Of a DNA stretch of 32,235 bases, positions 1-9,215 are shown piece by piece. A program made the translations under genes and the position numbers. Numbering within the stretch: position 1 is the stretch's first letter; every line of letters begins with the position of its first letter. The notes beneath the pieces are model-generated. The model was not told the DNA's origin. It ran no database searches and worked only from the letters and a program-made list of their open reading frames with translations. This stretch comes from an uncultured Lachnospiraceae bacterium (lineage in GTDB: Bacteria > Bacillota > Clostridia > Lachnospirales > Lachnospiraceae): positions 1 through 32,235 of the forward strand of contig CAMJAP010000026.1 in assembly GCA_946403625.1 (NCBI GenBank), read 5' to 3'.

Positions 1-37
1 ATTTTCTGTATTGCAGGGGATCACCAGCGAAGGTGCC

Positions 38-87
38 CCTCATCCGGCCTTCGGCCACCTTCCCCCCGCAAGCGAGGGGAAGGCAAG
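38..87. repeat. Dispersed structured repeat, copy 1
   Basis: A 50-nt GC-rich element lies just past the 3' end of sufD. It matches a second copy at 3653-3702 at 47 of 50 positions by eye. It contains a small hairpin (GGCC, loop TTC, GGCC; 46-56) and a larger one (CCTTCCCC near 58-66 with GGGGAAGG at 76-83). A degenerate partial copy of the larger hairpin and its AAGGCAAG tail follows at about 96-117. Similar pyrimidine/purine hairpin repeats are common between genes of gut Clostridia; I know of no agreed function. It may also help end sufD transcription, but there is no good U-tract. Confidence 0.75.
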
Positions 88-124
88 AATAACAACTCCC
101 CTCAAGGGGAAGGCAAGTTTCTAT

Positions 125-1300
125 CTATCGGCAGACGCCGTCGCAGTCGGTGCGGTTGCAGTAGATGCGGTCGACGCAGAGGCCGGCGGCCTGTTTGATC
201 TCGTCGTCGGGGATGCGGCCGGCCACTTCCATAATGCGGGCGCGTACCATCAACTCCTGTGCCTTTGCCGTATCGATGCCGCGGCTCTGCATATAGAAGA
301 GCATCTCGGGGGAGAGCTTGCCGATCGTTACGGCGTGACGCCCGCCCATCTTTTCCTCTTCGCCCAGGATCATCGGATTGGCCTTGTTGATGATGTCATC
401 GCCCAATACCAGGATATCCTCTTCTTCATCGCCCTCGGCATCCGTACAATTCTGACGGAAATCCAGTGTCTCACGGGAAACCTTGTGCGAATTCTCAAAC
501 ATCGCACCACGGAAGCGCATCACGCCCTCCGTCTTTTTCCCGCGGAAGGTATCCACATAGTTATAATCCAAAAAGCTGCCCGGCATTGTCATATAGCCCA
601 TATCGGCACGCAGCACGGAACGATCACCGATCTGGTCAAAGCAGGCACCTGCATAGGCCTTGTCCGATCCCAGTTCCAGCTGGGTAAAGGTAAAGTCCGC
701 GTCGTCCAGCTGCTTTACGCCCAGATCATCAAAGAATACAAAATCCTTCGGCAGCATCTGCGCTTTAACCAGATGCATCTTGGCGCCTTCTTCGAGATAC
801 ACTCTCGTAGAAGTTCCTACAAAGCCCTTGCCCGCGTCCCCCGTAAAATACTGAATCAGCGTGATCTCGGCACCCTTCTTCACATGGATGAGTAACGCTT
901 CCATCGAAGCGGCTCCTTCCGGATAGTGATAGTGAAACTTCACCGGTGTTGTGATCTTTTTGCCTGCTTCTACCTCGTAGAGCTGCGTCTTTACGCCGGC
1001 TTCCTCCAGCAGATCATCGATCTCGCTGCCCATACCGGTCTGAAACTGCTCCGGTGCATACATCGGGAACTTGCCTGCCACGATGGCTTCCGGCTTATTT
1101 TCACAACCGTGCGCTTTGCTCCATTCGTTCAAAGCTGCGCGGTCCAGTTCTTTCACCAGCTGCATGCCTTCCGGCAGTTCGGTATCTTTTCGGCAGGACT
1201 GCGTTGTAAATTCCGCATCGGCAGTCATTACCGCTTCGTTAAAATCCAGCCTGTTCCAGGTAAATACCGGCAGATGGTTTACGATCTTCTTTATCTCCAT
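125..1300 (-). CDS. sufD: Fe-S cluster assembly protein SufD
   Basis: This 391-residue protein is the SufD subunit of the SufBC2D scaffold, which builds Fe-S clusters in the cytosol. The C-terminal half has the beta-helix SufB/SufD core. It includes a GGRHAVTIGKLS stretch that carries the conserved histidine region, then the MLFYMQSRGI segment shared with SufB. It lies 4 nt after sufB, so the two are translationally coupled in a sufC-sufB-sufD operon. The cysteine desulfurase SufS and SufU expected in Firmicutes would be downstream, outside the left edge. One oddity is a C-terminal tail with four cysteines at residues 375, 381, 386 and 390 (C-x5-C-x4-C-x3-C), which well-known SufD proteins such as that of E. 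coli do not have. Identity is secure; the role of the tail is unknown. Confidence 0.93.
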   Translation of the reverse strand: MEIKKIVNHLPVFTWNRLDFNEAVMTADAEFTTQSCRKDTELPEGMQLVKELDRAALNEWSKAHGCENKPEAIVAGKFPMYAPEQFQTGMGSEIDDLLEEAGVKTQLYEVEAGKKITTPVKFHYHYPEGAASMEALLIHVKKGAEITLIQYFTGDAGKGFVGTSTRVYLEEGAKMHLVKAQMLPKDFVFFDDLGVKQLDDADFTFTQLELGSDKAYAGACFDQIGDRSVLRADMGYMTMPGSFLDYNYVDTFRGKKTEGVMRFRGAMFENSHKVSRETLDFRQNCTDAEGDEEEDILVLGDDIINKANPMILGEEEKMGGRHAVTIGKLSPEMLFYMQSRGIDTAKAQELMVRARIMEVAGRIPDDEIKQAAGLCVDRIYCNRTDCDGVCR

Positions 1301-1304
1301 ATCC

Positions 1305-2753
1305 TTACCCCTGCTCCATTTCCAATTTGATCAGGTTGTTCATCTCGGCAGCATACTCGAGCGGAAGCTCCTTGCTCACCGGATTTGCAAAACCGCTGAC
1401 GATCATCGCTCTGGCTTCTGCCTCGCTGATGCCGCGGCTCATCATATAGAAAACAGCCTCATCGCTGATACGACCGATCTTTGCTTCGTGTCCCACATCT
1501 GCCTTGTCCGTGCGGATGTCCATTGCCGGCACCGTATCGGAGCGGGAGATGGAATCGAGCATCAAGGAACCGCAGTTGACGGATGCCTTTGCGCCTTCCG
1601 CCTGCTTACGGATCTCCACGGAACTGCGATAGGTGCTGATACCGCCGCTCTTGCAGATCGACTTGGTATCGATGAAACTCGAAGTGTTCTTGCCCAGATG
1701 GATCATCTTGGCGCCGGTATCCAGGTTCTGTCCCTTACCGGCAAAAGTGATACCGGTAAACTCCGCGTGGGAATGATCCCCCTTCAATACGGAGGTCGGA
1801 TACAGATAGGATACGTGAGATCCGAAGGATCCCGAGATCCACTCGATCGTGCCGCCCTCTTCGCAGATGGCGCGCTTGGTATTTAAGTTATACATATTTT
1901 TCGACCAGTTCTCGATGGTCGAATAACGCAGGTGTGCGTTCTTGCCGACAAACAGCTCCACGCAGCCCGCATGCAGATTGGCCACATTGTATTTCGGTGC
2001 CGAGCATCCCTCGATGAAATGCACATCCGAGCCTTCGTCCACGATGATCAGTGTGTGCTCAAACTGTCCGGCGCCCGGTGCATTCAGCCGGAAATAGGAC
2101 TGCAGCGGGATCTCCACCTTGGTTCCGGGCGGTACATAAACAAAGGATCCGCCGGACCATACCGCACCGTGCAATGCCGCAAACTTGTGATCCGTCGGCG
2201 GCACCAGTTTCATAAAGTGCTCACGAACCATATCGGCATACTGCCCGGTCAGTGCGCTCTCCATATCGGTATAGATGACGCCCTGCTCTTCCACGTCCTT
2301 ACGCACGTTGTGATAAACCAGCTCGGAATCGTACTGTGCGCCCACGCCGGCCAGCTGCTCGCGCTCCGCCTGCGGAATGCCCAGTTTTTCAAATGCATTC
2401 TTGATGTCATCCGGCAGTTCTTCCCAGCTCGCCTTCATCTCGGTCTTGGACTTTACATAGGTCACGATCCGTGCCATATCCAAACCGTCAATGGGCGGGC
2501 CCCACTGCGGAACCCCCAGCTCGTGATAGATCTTTAAAGATTTCAGACGGAAGTCCAGCATCCAGTCCGGATCGTGTTTTTCCGCCGAAATCTGCCGAAC
2601 GATCTCTTCTGTCAGACCTTCGTCTACTTTATAGAAATCTTCGTCACGTTCCTCGTCCTTAAAGTCATACAGTCCGCGCTCCACATCATTTAAGAGTTCG
2701 CGGTTGTTATCTTCGGATATATCGATGGGATTGTCCCTTCGCATTTCTGCCAT
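1305..2753 (-). CDS. sufB: Fe-S cluster assembly protein SufB
   Basis: This 482-residue SufB is the core scaffold subunit on which the nascent cluster forms, together with SufC ATPase and SufD. Visible family marks are the SGGSFVYVPPGTKVEIPLQ block, the TIENWSKNMYNLNTKRA block, and SVNCGSLMLD, whose cysteine corresponds to the sulfur-accepting cysteine of E. coli SufB. GHEAKIGRISDEAVFYM near the C-terminus carries the conserved acidic/histidine surface. Length is normal for the family. It starts 16 nt after the sufC stop and is followed 4 nt later by sufD, so all three are surely co-transcribed. Confidence 0.97.
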   Translation of the reverse strand: MAEMRRDNPIDISEDNNRELLNDVERGLYDFKDEERDEDFYKVDEGLTEEIVRQISAEKHDPDWMLDFRLKSLKIYHELGVPQWGPPIDGLDMARIVTYVKSKTEMKASWEELPDDIKNAFEKLGIPQAEREQLAGVGAQYDSELVYHNVRKDVEEQGVIYTDMESALTGQYADMVREHFMKLVPPTDHKFAALHGAVWSGGSFVYVPPGTKVEIPLQSYFRLNAPGAGQFEHTLIIVDEGSDVHFIEGCSAPKYNVANLHAGCVELFVGKNAHLRYSTIENWSKNMYNLNTKRAICEEGGTIEWISGSFGSHVSYLYPTSVLKGDHSHAEFTGITFAGKGQNLDTGAKMIHLGKNTSSFIDTKSICKSGGISTYRSSVEIRKQAEGAKASVNCGSLMLDSISRSDTVPAMDIRTDKADVGHEAKIGRISDEAVFYMMSRGISEAEARAMIVSGFANPVSKELPLEYAAEMNNLIKLEMEQG

Positions 2754-2769
2754 TTATAAATCCTCTTAC

Positions 2770-3510
2770 TTATTTCGTATACTTCGCATAGCCGCCCTGG
2801 TTGATCTCGTCTACCAGGCTGCCGTCACCCTCTGCCACGATCTTGCCGTCGATCAGTACATGCGTGTGATCTACCTTCAGCGCATCCAGAATACGGGTGC
2901 TGTGGGTGATGATCAGCAGTGTGCCGCCGTTCTGGCAGAAGATATCGATGCCCTTGGAAACCGTACGTACCGCATCCACATCCAGACCGGAATCGGTCTC
3001 GTCCAGGATCGCCAGCTTCGGCTCCAGCATCAACAGCTGGAAGATCTCGGCCTTTTTCTTTTCACCGCCGGAAAATCCCACATTCAGGTCACGATCCACA
3101 TAGGATGCGTCCATATCCAGCAGTTTCAGCACTTCTTCCATACGCTTTTTGAACTGAAAGATCTTGACCGGTTTGCCGGTCTTTTCGCGGATCGCATTGC
3201 GCAGGAACGCTTCCATAGAAAGTCCCGGCACCTCTAACGGATTCTGGAACGAAAGGAAGATGCCCTTCTTTGCTCTGGCATCTACGCTCAGTTGCGTGAT
3301 ATCCTCGCCCTCAAACAGGATCTGTCCGCCGGTCATCTGATATACCGGGCTACCCATGATCACATTGCCGAGAGTCGATTTGCCGGCGCCGTTATGTCCC
3401 ATCAGTACATGGATCTCGCCGCGTCCGACCTGCAGGTTGATGTGATGCAGAATCTCTTCGCCTTCGATCCCGGCGCTCAGGTCTTTGATCTCTAAAATTG
3501 TTTCTGACAT
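2770..3510 (-). CDS. sufC: Fe-S assembly ATPase SufC
   Basis: This 246-residue ABC-type ATPase powers conformational change in the SufBCD scaffold and does not transport anything. The Walker A motif is GHNGAGKS (about residues 38-45), the signature is GFSGGEKKKAEIFQ, and the Walker B/D-loop region is LAILDETDSGLD, all typical of SufC. A strong AGAGAGGAACC ribosome site precedes the ATG at 3510. It is the first gene of the suf operon, and the 356-bp gap in front of it must hold the operon promoter. No suf regulator gene (SufR or IscR type) lies in the window. Confidence 0.97.
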   Translation of the reverse strand: MSETILEIKDLSAGIEGEEILHHINLQVGRGEIHVLMGHNGAGKSTLGNVIMGSPVYQMTGGQILFEGEDITQLSVDARAKKGIFLSFQNPLEVPGLSMEAFLRNAIREKTGKPVKIFQFKKRMEEVLKLLDMDASYVDRDLNVGFSGGEKKKAEIFQLLMLEPKLAILDETDSGLDVDAVRTVSKGIDIFCQNGGTLLIITHSTRILDALKVDHTHVLIDGKIVAEGDGSLVDEINQGGYAKYTK

Positions 3511-3526
3511 TTTGGTTCCTCTCTAT

Positions 3527-3555
3527 GATAATTTACTACTTCGATAGTTTACTAT
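3527..3555 (-). promoter_or_regulatory. Tandem operator-like repeat ahead of sufC
   Basis: Two 12-nt units, GATAATTTACTA (3527-3538) and GATAGTTTACTA (3543-3554), differ at one base and are spaced 16 nt start to start, directly upstream of the sufC ribosome site. The distal unit is part of a 12-nt palindrome, ATAGTTTACTAT (3544-3555). AT-rich tandem dyads here could be the -10 region or a repressor site of the Rrf2/IscR kind. I could not fix the -35/-10 pair, so the promoter itself is not assigned. Confidence 0.35.
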
Positions 3556-3618
3556 TTCCTTTACATCGTAAGGAATCCCCCCGCAAGCGGGTCCCCCCTT
3601 ACGAATATCTCAGGGCAC

Positions 3619-3660
3619 CTTCCCACTTCGTGGGCCCCTCCCTAAGATGAATCCTCATCC
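3619..3660. repeat. 42-nt direct repeat, unit 1
   Basis: This 42-nt segment is repeated at 3750-3791 with only two differences (40 of 42). It opens with a small hairpin, CCCAC-TTC-GTGGG, and ends in CCTCATCC, the same sequence that starts the 50-nt dispersed repeat. The unit is therefore a diverged relative of that repeat, and the whole 3570-3791 stretch is a nest of nested copies in the sufC upstream gap. Confidence 0.75.
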
Positions 3661-3702
3661 GCCCTTCGGGCACCTTCCCCCCGCAAGCGGGGGGAAGGCA
3701 AG
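3653..3702. repeat. Dispersed structured repeat, copy 2
   Basis: This is the second full copy of the 50-nt element found at 38-87. Its large hairpin is perfect here: CCTTCCCCCCGC (3673-3684), loop AA, GCGGGGGGAAGG (3687-3698). The small hairpin is GCCC-TTC-GGGC (3661-3671). Relative to copy 1, the second base pair of the small stem is changed from G-C to C-G on both sides, so pairing is kept. Together the two copies bracket the suf operon. Confidence 0.78.
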
Positions 3703-3749
3703 TAACGGTTGGGTGCTTCCTCCAATTAAAATCACAATATAGCAGTTCG

Positions 3750-3791
3750 CTTCCCACTTCGTGGGCTCCTCCCTAAGATGAATCTTCATCC
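3750..3791. repeat. 42-nt direct repeat, unit 2
   Basis: Second unit of the 42-nt direct repeat (unit 1 at 3619-3660), with the same CCCAC-TTC-GTGGG hairpin and CCTAAGATGAATC core. It ends about 75 nt from the 3' end of the downstream minus-strand gene. The remaining bases 3792-3866 are AT-rich and show nothing I can assign. Confidence 0.72.
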
Positions 3792-3866
3792 TATATGGTT
3801 CGGCTCTACAAACTACAATTAAATACTTCCCTAGTATATCGTATCGTTAGTTACAAATCAAGAAAA

Positions 3867-5657
3867 TTAAAACCCACTAACAAACGGGGTAAGTGACATT
3901 GCGTCATCCACGTAAACGTACCATCCGTTTTCTTCCGAATCGCAGGCATAGATCATCGGATGCGAATCGACCAGCACGATCTCGTTTGCATACCAGTAGC
4001 CGGCGTCTTCGAGATAGATCTGCTTCTCGCTTCCGTTCGTCAGATCGATGCGCACCAGGCTCTCGCCATCCTCGGTCGTAAACATGGCATACTTGTCATA
4101 AAACAGCACGCAGTAGGTATCGTGCTTGCTGCCGTTGTAGGATCCGCCGATCGTTGTTTCGGTACCGTTCCAGATATCCAGCACATGCAGGGAGAGCGTT
4201 TCCTTGTCATAATCAAACGCAACATAATAGAGGTAATCCCCCGCCTGCTCGGCCATATCGCATTCGTAGGAATGGTTGCAGCTCTCGCACAGATAGCCGC
4301 AGTCTTCGCCGGTCTTGGCATCGATCAATTCCCACACATCACCGTCAAACAAAAAGATCAGGTTTTCATCGGTGACTTCATAGCAGTACACGCCGTAATC
4401 CCACAGCACCTCACTGCTGCCGCTCATGGAAAGTTTCACCAGTTTGGTGTAATCGGTATAGTAAATGTAATTGCCCATCACACAGAAATCCGATACGGTA
4501 TCTTCCACCAGAAGTGTCGGCGTACCGCCATTCAGATCCATTCGATACAGGGCGTCCGTTCCGTAGGATCCGTTTTCCGGGTTGCCCTCGCCGATCAGCA
4601 GCTGTTTTCCGTCAGTGCCGAACACCGTCACGATCCTGCCGTCCGCCGGCTGATACAGCAGTGTCGGCTGGGTGCCGCTGCCGTCCAGCGGAATCCGGTA
4701 CAAAGCGTTGTGGTCCTTATCCCCCCGCTTAAAGATCAGTTCATTGCCGACCTGGATCGCATTCACACTCTCCTTATAGGTCCCGTCCGCAGTAAAGCGC
4801 ACATCCGCCATAGTGAAACCGCCGTCGGCTGCCGTGTTTGCCGTAGAGGCCGTCAATGCTTCCTCCGGGATCTCTGCTCCGCCCGGGAACTTGCCATCCA
4901 ATGCATCTGCCGTAAGCAGGTCGATCTTTTTGGCCGGCAGTGCCTCGCTCCAGCCGCTGTCATAGATCGCTGCCACATTTTCATTTGCTGCCACATAGAT
5001 GGCATAGCGGCTGCCATGTCTGCGGCTGCCGTAATACACTTCCAGATCCGCTACCACATCCAGACGGAAATAGGCCGCGTGATCCACGGAATCTACCAGT
5101 GCCGCCGCCTCACTCTCCAGCATTTCCTCGCGGGTCACTTCTTTGATCTGCGCACCGCCCTTGATATAGTTCTCGGTCTTGGGTCCGATGAAGTAATAGT
5201 AATCCGCTTCCCCCAGGAAGTAGTAATCGCCGTCTTCCGTCTCCCACGCCGTTCCCGCGATGCTGGCGATGGGCGGCTTTCTCACCGTGATGCTGCACTG
5301 CAGTTCCTCACAATGATCGGCCGTCAGTGTCAGTGTGACCTGTCCCGCCGCTTTGGCCGTAACCTCGGCGGTACCGTCCTTGTTATCTTTGACCGATGCA
5401 ATCTCGCGGTCACTGACAGTCCATTTTACATACGGATCGCCCAGGCGGTGAATGTTCATGATCCGGAGAGTGCATTTTTCCCCTTCCTCCAGATCAACGG
5501 TTGTCTGTGAAAGCGTGATGGTTCGGATCTCCGGCTCGCCTTTGAACCAGCCCAGGATCAGGCCCATGATGCCCAGGGTTCCCCCGATCATGAGCAGCCC
5601 GATCAGAACCAGTTTGGCGATCAGAGCGCCGATGCTTTTTTCTTGTTTGTTATTCAT
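3867..5657 (-). CDS. Membrane-anchored Ig-like/propeller surface protein
   Basis: I do not recognise a function. The start chosen is the ATG at 5657, which has GAGGTG just upstream. An earlier in-frame ATG at 5669 overlaps the mfd stop but has no ribosome site. The 596-residue product has a single N-terminal membrane helix (about residues 10-35), then a bacterial Ig-like (BIG2-type) domain at about 40-125 ending AAGQVTLTLTADH. The long C-terminal part (about 285-596) has repeated segments of the type Y-R-x-x-L-x-G, as in DUF5050-type beta-propellers of clostridial surface proteins. A small cysteine cluster (C-x3-C-x2-C-x5-C, in CGYLCESCNHSYEC) sits in the propeller part; related lipoproteins often carry a Cys/His knot there. 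Most of it should be outside the cell. It directly follows mfd and is probably co-transcribed, with no evident functional link. Confidence 0.6.
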   Translation of the reverse strand: MNNKQEKSIGALIAKLVLIGLLMIGGTLGIMGLILGWFKGEPEIRTITLSQTTVDLEEGEKCTLRIMNIHRLGDPYVKWTVSDREIASVKDNKDGTAEVTAKAAGQVTLTLTADHCEELQCSITVRKPPIASIAGTAWETEDGDYYFLGEADYYYFIGPKTENYIKGGAQIKEVTREEMLESEAAALVDSVDHAAYFRLDVVADLEVYYGSRRHGSRYAIYVAANENVAAIYDSGWSEALPAKKIDLLTADALDGKFPGGAEIPEEALTASTANTAADGGFTMADVRFTADGTYKESVNAIQVGNELIFKRGDKDHNALYRIPLDGSGTQPTLLYQPADGRIVTVFGTDGKQLLIGEGNPENGSYGTDALYRMDLNGGTPTLLVEDTVSDFCVMGNYIYYTDYTKLVKLSMSGSSEVLWDYGVYCYEVTDENLIFLFDGDVWELIDAKTGEDCGYLCESCNHSYECDMAEQAGDYLYYVAFDYDKETLSLHVLDIWNGTETTIGGSYNGSKHDTYCVLFYDKYAMFTTEDGESLVRIDLTNGSEKQIYLEDAGYWYANEIVLVDSHPMIYACDSEENGWYVYVDDAMSLTPFVSGF

Positions 5658-5665
5658 ATCACACC

Positions 5666-8600
5666 TCATCCGGTCGTCGGATATAATATACTAAAACTCT
5701 CCACTACTTTCTCACACTGTGCCAGCAGCAGTTCCGCATCCTGCTCTACCAGACCTTCGATCTCATAGACGTAGATAAATTCCGGGTCCGGTCCGGTCTG
5801 CAGACGCAGGTCACCGGCATATTCGTTGACCAGCACCGGGATCTGCGTGGTATCCAGCGGTGCCGTTCTCTCCATAATAAAGCGGATCCGTCCCACTTTT
5901 CCGCGGATCTCGGTAATATGATAAGACACGGCCTTGGCTTTGACAAGCGCGATGCGCAGCAGGTTCTCCGCCTGCTTGGGCAGAGTACCGAAACGGTCTT
6001 TCAATTCGTCCCGCATTGCATCGGCATCCGCCGCATCCCGTACCGCGGCGATACGCTTGTAAATATCCAGTTTCTGCATTTCGTTGACGATGTACTCCGG
6101 CGGAATGTAGGCGTTCACATCCAGGTCGATCGTGCAGTTGCCTTCGATGGATTCCTTTTCGCCCTGCTCTTCCCGCACGGCTTCCTCCAGCATCTTGCAG
6201 TACAGATCATAACCGACGCTCTCGATGTGTCCGTGCTGCTCTTTGCCCAGCAGCGTACCCGCACCGCGGATCTCCAGATCCCGCATCGCGATCTTGAATC
6301 CGCTGCCCAGCTCCGTAAATTCACGGATCGCCGTCAGTCGCTTCTCCGCCACTTCTTTGAGTACCTTGTTCCGCTGATACATCAGGAATGCGTAGCTGGT
6401 ACGGTCGGATCGTCCCACACGTCCGCGCAGCTGATACAACTGTGAAAGTCCCAGCTGGTCGGCATCGTGGATGATCATCGTATTGACATTCGGGATATCC
6501 AGACCGGTCTCGATGATGGTCGTGGATACCAGCACATCGATCTCTTTTTTGATGAAGCGCATCATGATATCTTCCAGTTCGCGCTCCTGCATCTGACCGT
6601 GTGCATAGGCCACGCTGGCTTCCGGCACCAGCTGTGCCACCATCGCCGCCATATCCTGAATGTTATTGACGCGGTTATAGACATAGTACACCTGACCGCC
6701 GCGATTTAACTCACGCTGCACTGCTTCGCGTACCATTTCTTCATTGAACTCGCAGACATAGGTCTGGATCGGCTGGCGGTTGAGCGGTGCCTCTTCCAAC
6801 AGGCTCATATCACGGATGCCCACCAGACTCATATGCAACGTACGCGGGATCGGCGTCGCCGTCAGGGTCAACACATCCACATTTTCGCGCAGCTGCTTGA
6901 TCTTTTCCTTGTGCCCCACACCGAAGCGCTGCTCCTCATCGACAATGAGCAGACCCAGATCGGAATAGACCACATCCTTGGAAAGCAGGCGGTGTGTACC
7001 GATCACGATATCCACCAGACCTTTCTTCAGGTCGGTCAGCGCCTTCTTGATCTGTCCCGGCGTACGGAAACGCGAAAGCATCTCGATGCGCACCGGATAC
7101 TGACTCATACGCTCCTTAAAGGTATTGTAATGCTGCTCCGCCAGGATGGTTGTCGGCACCAGGTATGCCACCTGCTTGCCTTCCTGCACCGCCTTGAATG
7201 CCGCACGGATCGCCACTTCGGTCTTGCCGAAGCCTACATCTCCGCAGATCAGACGATCCATGATCTTGGTGCTTTCCATATCGTCCTTGGTCGCATTGAT
7301 CGCATTGAGCTGATCTTCCGTCTCTTCGTAGGGGAACAGCTCCTCAAACTCTTTCTGCCATACCGTATCCTTGCCGAACTCGTAGCCGTTGCGCTGGCTG
7401 CGCAGTGCATACAGGCTCACCAGTTCCTTGGCCACACCGGCCACTGCCACACGCACCTTCTCTTTGGTGCGGTGCCATTCCTGGGTGCCCAGCTTGTTCA
7501 GCTTCGGCTTCTTGGCTTCCTTATCCGCATAGAGCTGGATCATATCGAGGGAGGTCGCCAGCACATACAGGCTGCTGCCGCCCTTGTACTCGATCTTCAT
7601 ATAATCCTTCTGCACATGCTCGACTTCCACTTTTTCGATGCCGCGGTAAATACCCACACCGTAGTTTTCGTGGATCACGTAGTCGCCCACATGCAGTTCC
7701 GTATAATCGCGTACCTTTTTGCCGCCGGTATATTTCGGCGCTTTCTTGCGTGTCTTGCGCTCCGCCCCGAAGATATCCGTCTCCGCGATCACGGTGAAGC
7801 GCAGTTCCGGATAGGAAAAACCTTTACGGATGCGGCCGTAACAGGTCACGATCTCGCCCGGCTGCAATACTTTGTTTTCGTCTTCGGTATAGGCCGCCAC
7901 CAGATCTTCCTGCAGCATATCATCCGCCAGACGCTTGGCTCTGGTACGGGATGCGCACAGGATCACGATCTTGTACTGTTCCTTCTTCAGATCCCGCAGG
8001 TTGCCCACCAATGCGGTAAAGCTGCTGTTGTAGGAAGCCAGGGTCCTGGCCTGTATCGTAAAGCGTTTCTCACCGGCAAACAGTTTGGTCGCCGGCTCCA
8101 TCGCCATCAGCTGTACGCTGCGTCCCTGCTCTACTTCCGCCATGGTCTCTTCGCAGCCGCGCAGCAGTGTGGTCTGTCCCGGCAGCACAAAACCCTTTTC
8201 CAGACGGTGGCTCATGCTCTCGCGGAACTCCGTCTCCACGCCGTGCATATGCTCCAGCAGGCGGGTCGGCTCATCCAGAAACAAAAGCGGTCTGGTATCT
8301 CCGAACAGTTTCAGGAAGGTGGTCGTCTCCCCGATCGGATAGAAATAATGCAGGTAACTTTCCAGATTGAGCATGCCGTTTCCGTTCAGCAGCTGCTCTT
8401 CCAGTTCTTCCAGCTGGATCTTGATGCGGTGTGCCTCTTCGGTCATCATCGCCGCGCGCAGTTTCTCCCGCTGCGCCTTGGCCTCATCCTCGATCCGGTG
8501 AAAACCTTCGTAGCGCTGTGTCTGCGTCAGAATCATCTCCGATGCCGGAAAGATGGTGACCTCCTGCAGTGTCTCGATGGACCGCTGACTCTCCGCGTCA

Positions 8601-9211
8601 AAACTGCGCACCGAATCCACGGTATCGCCCCACAGCTCGATACGGAAGGGGTTGGGCGAGGTCAGATCAAAGATATCTACGATGCCGCCGCGCACGGAAA
8701 ACTGCCCCGGTGCCTCCACCTGGTAGTTCTTTTCATACCCCATTTCGATCAGTTTCTGCGCCAGCGCATTCTCATCGACGGTACCGTTCACCCGGATCGA
8801 AACCATATTGTCCTGCAGGATCCGCAGCGGCAGACAGTATCCGAGCAATGCATCGATGGTCGTTACGATGGTTCCCGGCTTGCCCTCCAGGATACGACGC
8901 ATAACTTTCAACCGCTCCATCGTGGTCTGCCGTCCGTTGATGTCCGCCTGGTAAAAAATCAGGTCCTTTGCCGGATACAGCAGAGTCTCTTTGTCATAGA
9001 AAAGATACTCCTCGTAGATCTCTCTGGCGCGGCGCTCCGACCATGTCAGGATGAGTACGGCGCCTTCGTCTTCCGCAAGGGCATTCATCAGATGCAGCTT
9101 GTGAGAATCCGCGCTTCCGCACACGCAAACAGAGCCACTGCGTTCCCGCAGTGCCTGCTTTGCTTCTTTCATCCATACAATTTGTTCTAAGGGGTGATTC
9201 AGTAATCTCAT
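5666..9211 (-). CDS. mfd: Transcription-repair coupling factor Mfd
   Basis: This 1181-residue DNA translocase removes RNA polymerase stalled at lesions and recruits UvrA. The order is complete: an N-terminal UvrB-like module, then the CarD-like RNA-polymerase-binding domain with [16 protein letters not shown] near residue 510. The SF2 helicase core follows, with Walker [13 protein letters not shown] near 657, [13 protein letters not shown] near 757 and [15 protein letters not shown]. The translocation/TRG block [19 protein letters not shown] is near 976-995, and a C-terminal TRCF domain ends the protein. Length is normal. It starts 4 nt after pth, and its stop overlaps a weak upstream start of the next gene, so pth-mfd and the surface-protein gene form one transcript. 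pth-mfd adjacency is also known in Bacillus. Confidence 0.97.
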   Translation of the reverse strand: MRLLNHPLEQIVWMKEAKQALRERSGSVCVCGSADSHKLHLMNALAEDEGAVLILTWSERRAREIYEEYLFYDKETLLYPAKDLIFYQADINGRQTTMERLKVMRRILEGKPGTIVTTIDALLGYCLPLRILQDNMVSIRVNGTVDENALAQKLIEMGYEKNYQVEAPGQFSVRGGIVDIFDLTSPNPFRIELWGDTVDSVRSFDAESQRSIETLQEVTIFPASEMILTQTQRYEGFHRIEDEAKAQREKLRAAMMTEEAHRIKIQLEELEEQLLNGNGMLNLESYLHYFYPIGETTTFLKLFGDTRPLLFLDEPTRLLEHMHGVETEFRESMSHRLEKGFVLPGQTTLLRGCEETMAEVEQGRSVQLMAMEPATKLFAGEKRFTIQARTLASYNSSFTALVGNLRDLKKEQYKIVILCASRTRAKRLADDMLQEDLVAAYTEDENKVLQPGEIVTCYGRIRKGFSYPELRFTVIAETDIFGAERKTRKKAPKYTGGKKVRDYTELHVGDYVIHENYGVGIYRGIEKVEVEHVQKDYMKIEYKGGSSLYVLATSLDMIQLYADKEAKKPKLNKLGTQEWHRTKEKVRVAVAGVAKELVSLYALRSQRNGYEFGKDTVWQKEFEELFPYEETEDQLNAINATKDDMESTKIMDRLICGDVGFGKTEVAIRAAFKAVQEGKQVAYLVPTTILAEQHYNTFKERMSQYPVRIEMLSRFRTPGQIKKALTDLKKGLVDIVIGTHRLLSKDVVYSDLGLLIVDEEQRFGVGHKEKIKQLRENVDVLTLTATPIPRTLHMSLVGIRDMSLLEEAPLNRQPIQTYVCEFNEEMVREAVQRELNRGGQVYYVYNRVNNIQDMAAMVAQLVPEASVAYAHGQMQERELEDIMMRFIKKEIDVLVSTTIIETGLDIPNVNTMIIHDADQLGLSQLYQLRGRVGRSDRTSYAFLMYQRNKVLKEVAEKRLTAIREFTELGSGFKIAMRDLEIRGAGTLLGKEQHGHIESVGYDLYCKMLEEAVREEQGEKESIEGNCTIDLDVNAYIPPEYIVNEMQKLDIYKRIAAVRDAADADAMRDELKDRFGTLPKQAENLLRIALVKAKAVSYHITEIRGKVGRIRFIMERTAPLDTTQIPVLVNEYAGDLRLQTGPDPEFIYVYEIEGLVEQDAELLLAQCEKVVESFSILYPTTG

Positions 9212-9215
9212 GTTC

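Noticed and set aside
3570-3791. CRISPR array in the suf upstream gap
   Set aside because: Only two 42-nt units with a non-unique middle that is itself a dispersed repeat, and no cas genes.
3960-5510. A 516-codon plus-strand open frame opposite the surface-protein gene
   Set aside because: Shadow frame with no ribosome site or recognisable domain; the minus-strand protein has a membrane helix and an Ig-like domain.
6833-9190. A 785-codon open frame on the plus strand opposite mfd
   Set aside because: It mirrors mfd codon bias, is low-complexity His/Leu/Arg-rich and shows no family motif; mfd is certain on the other strand.
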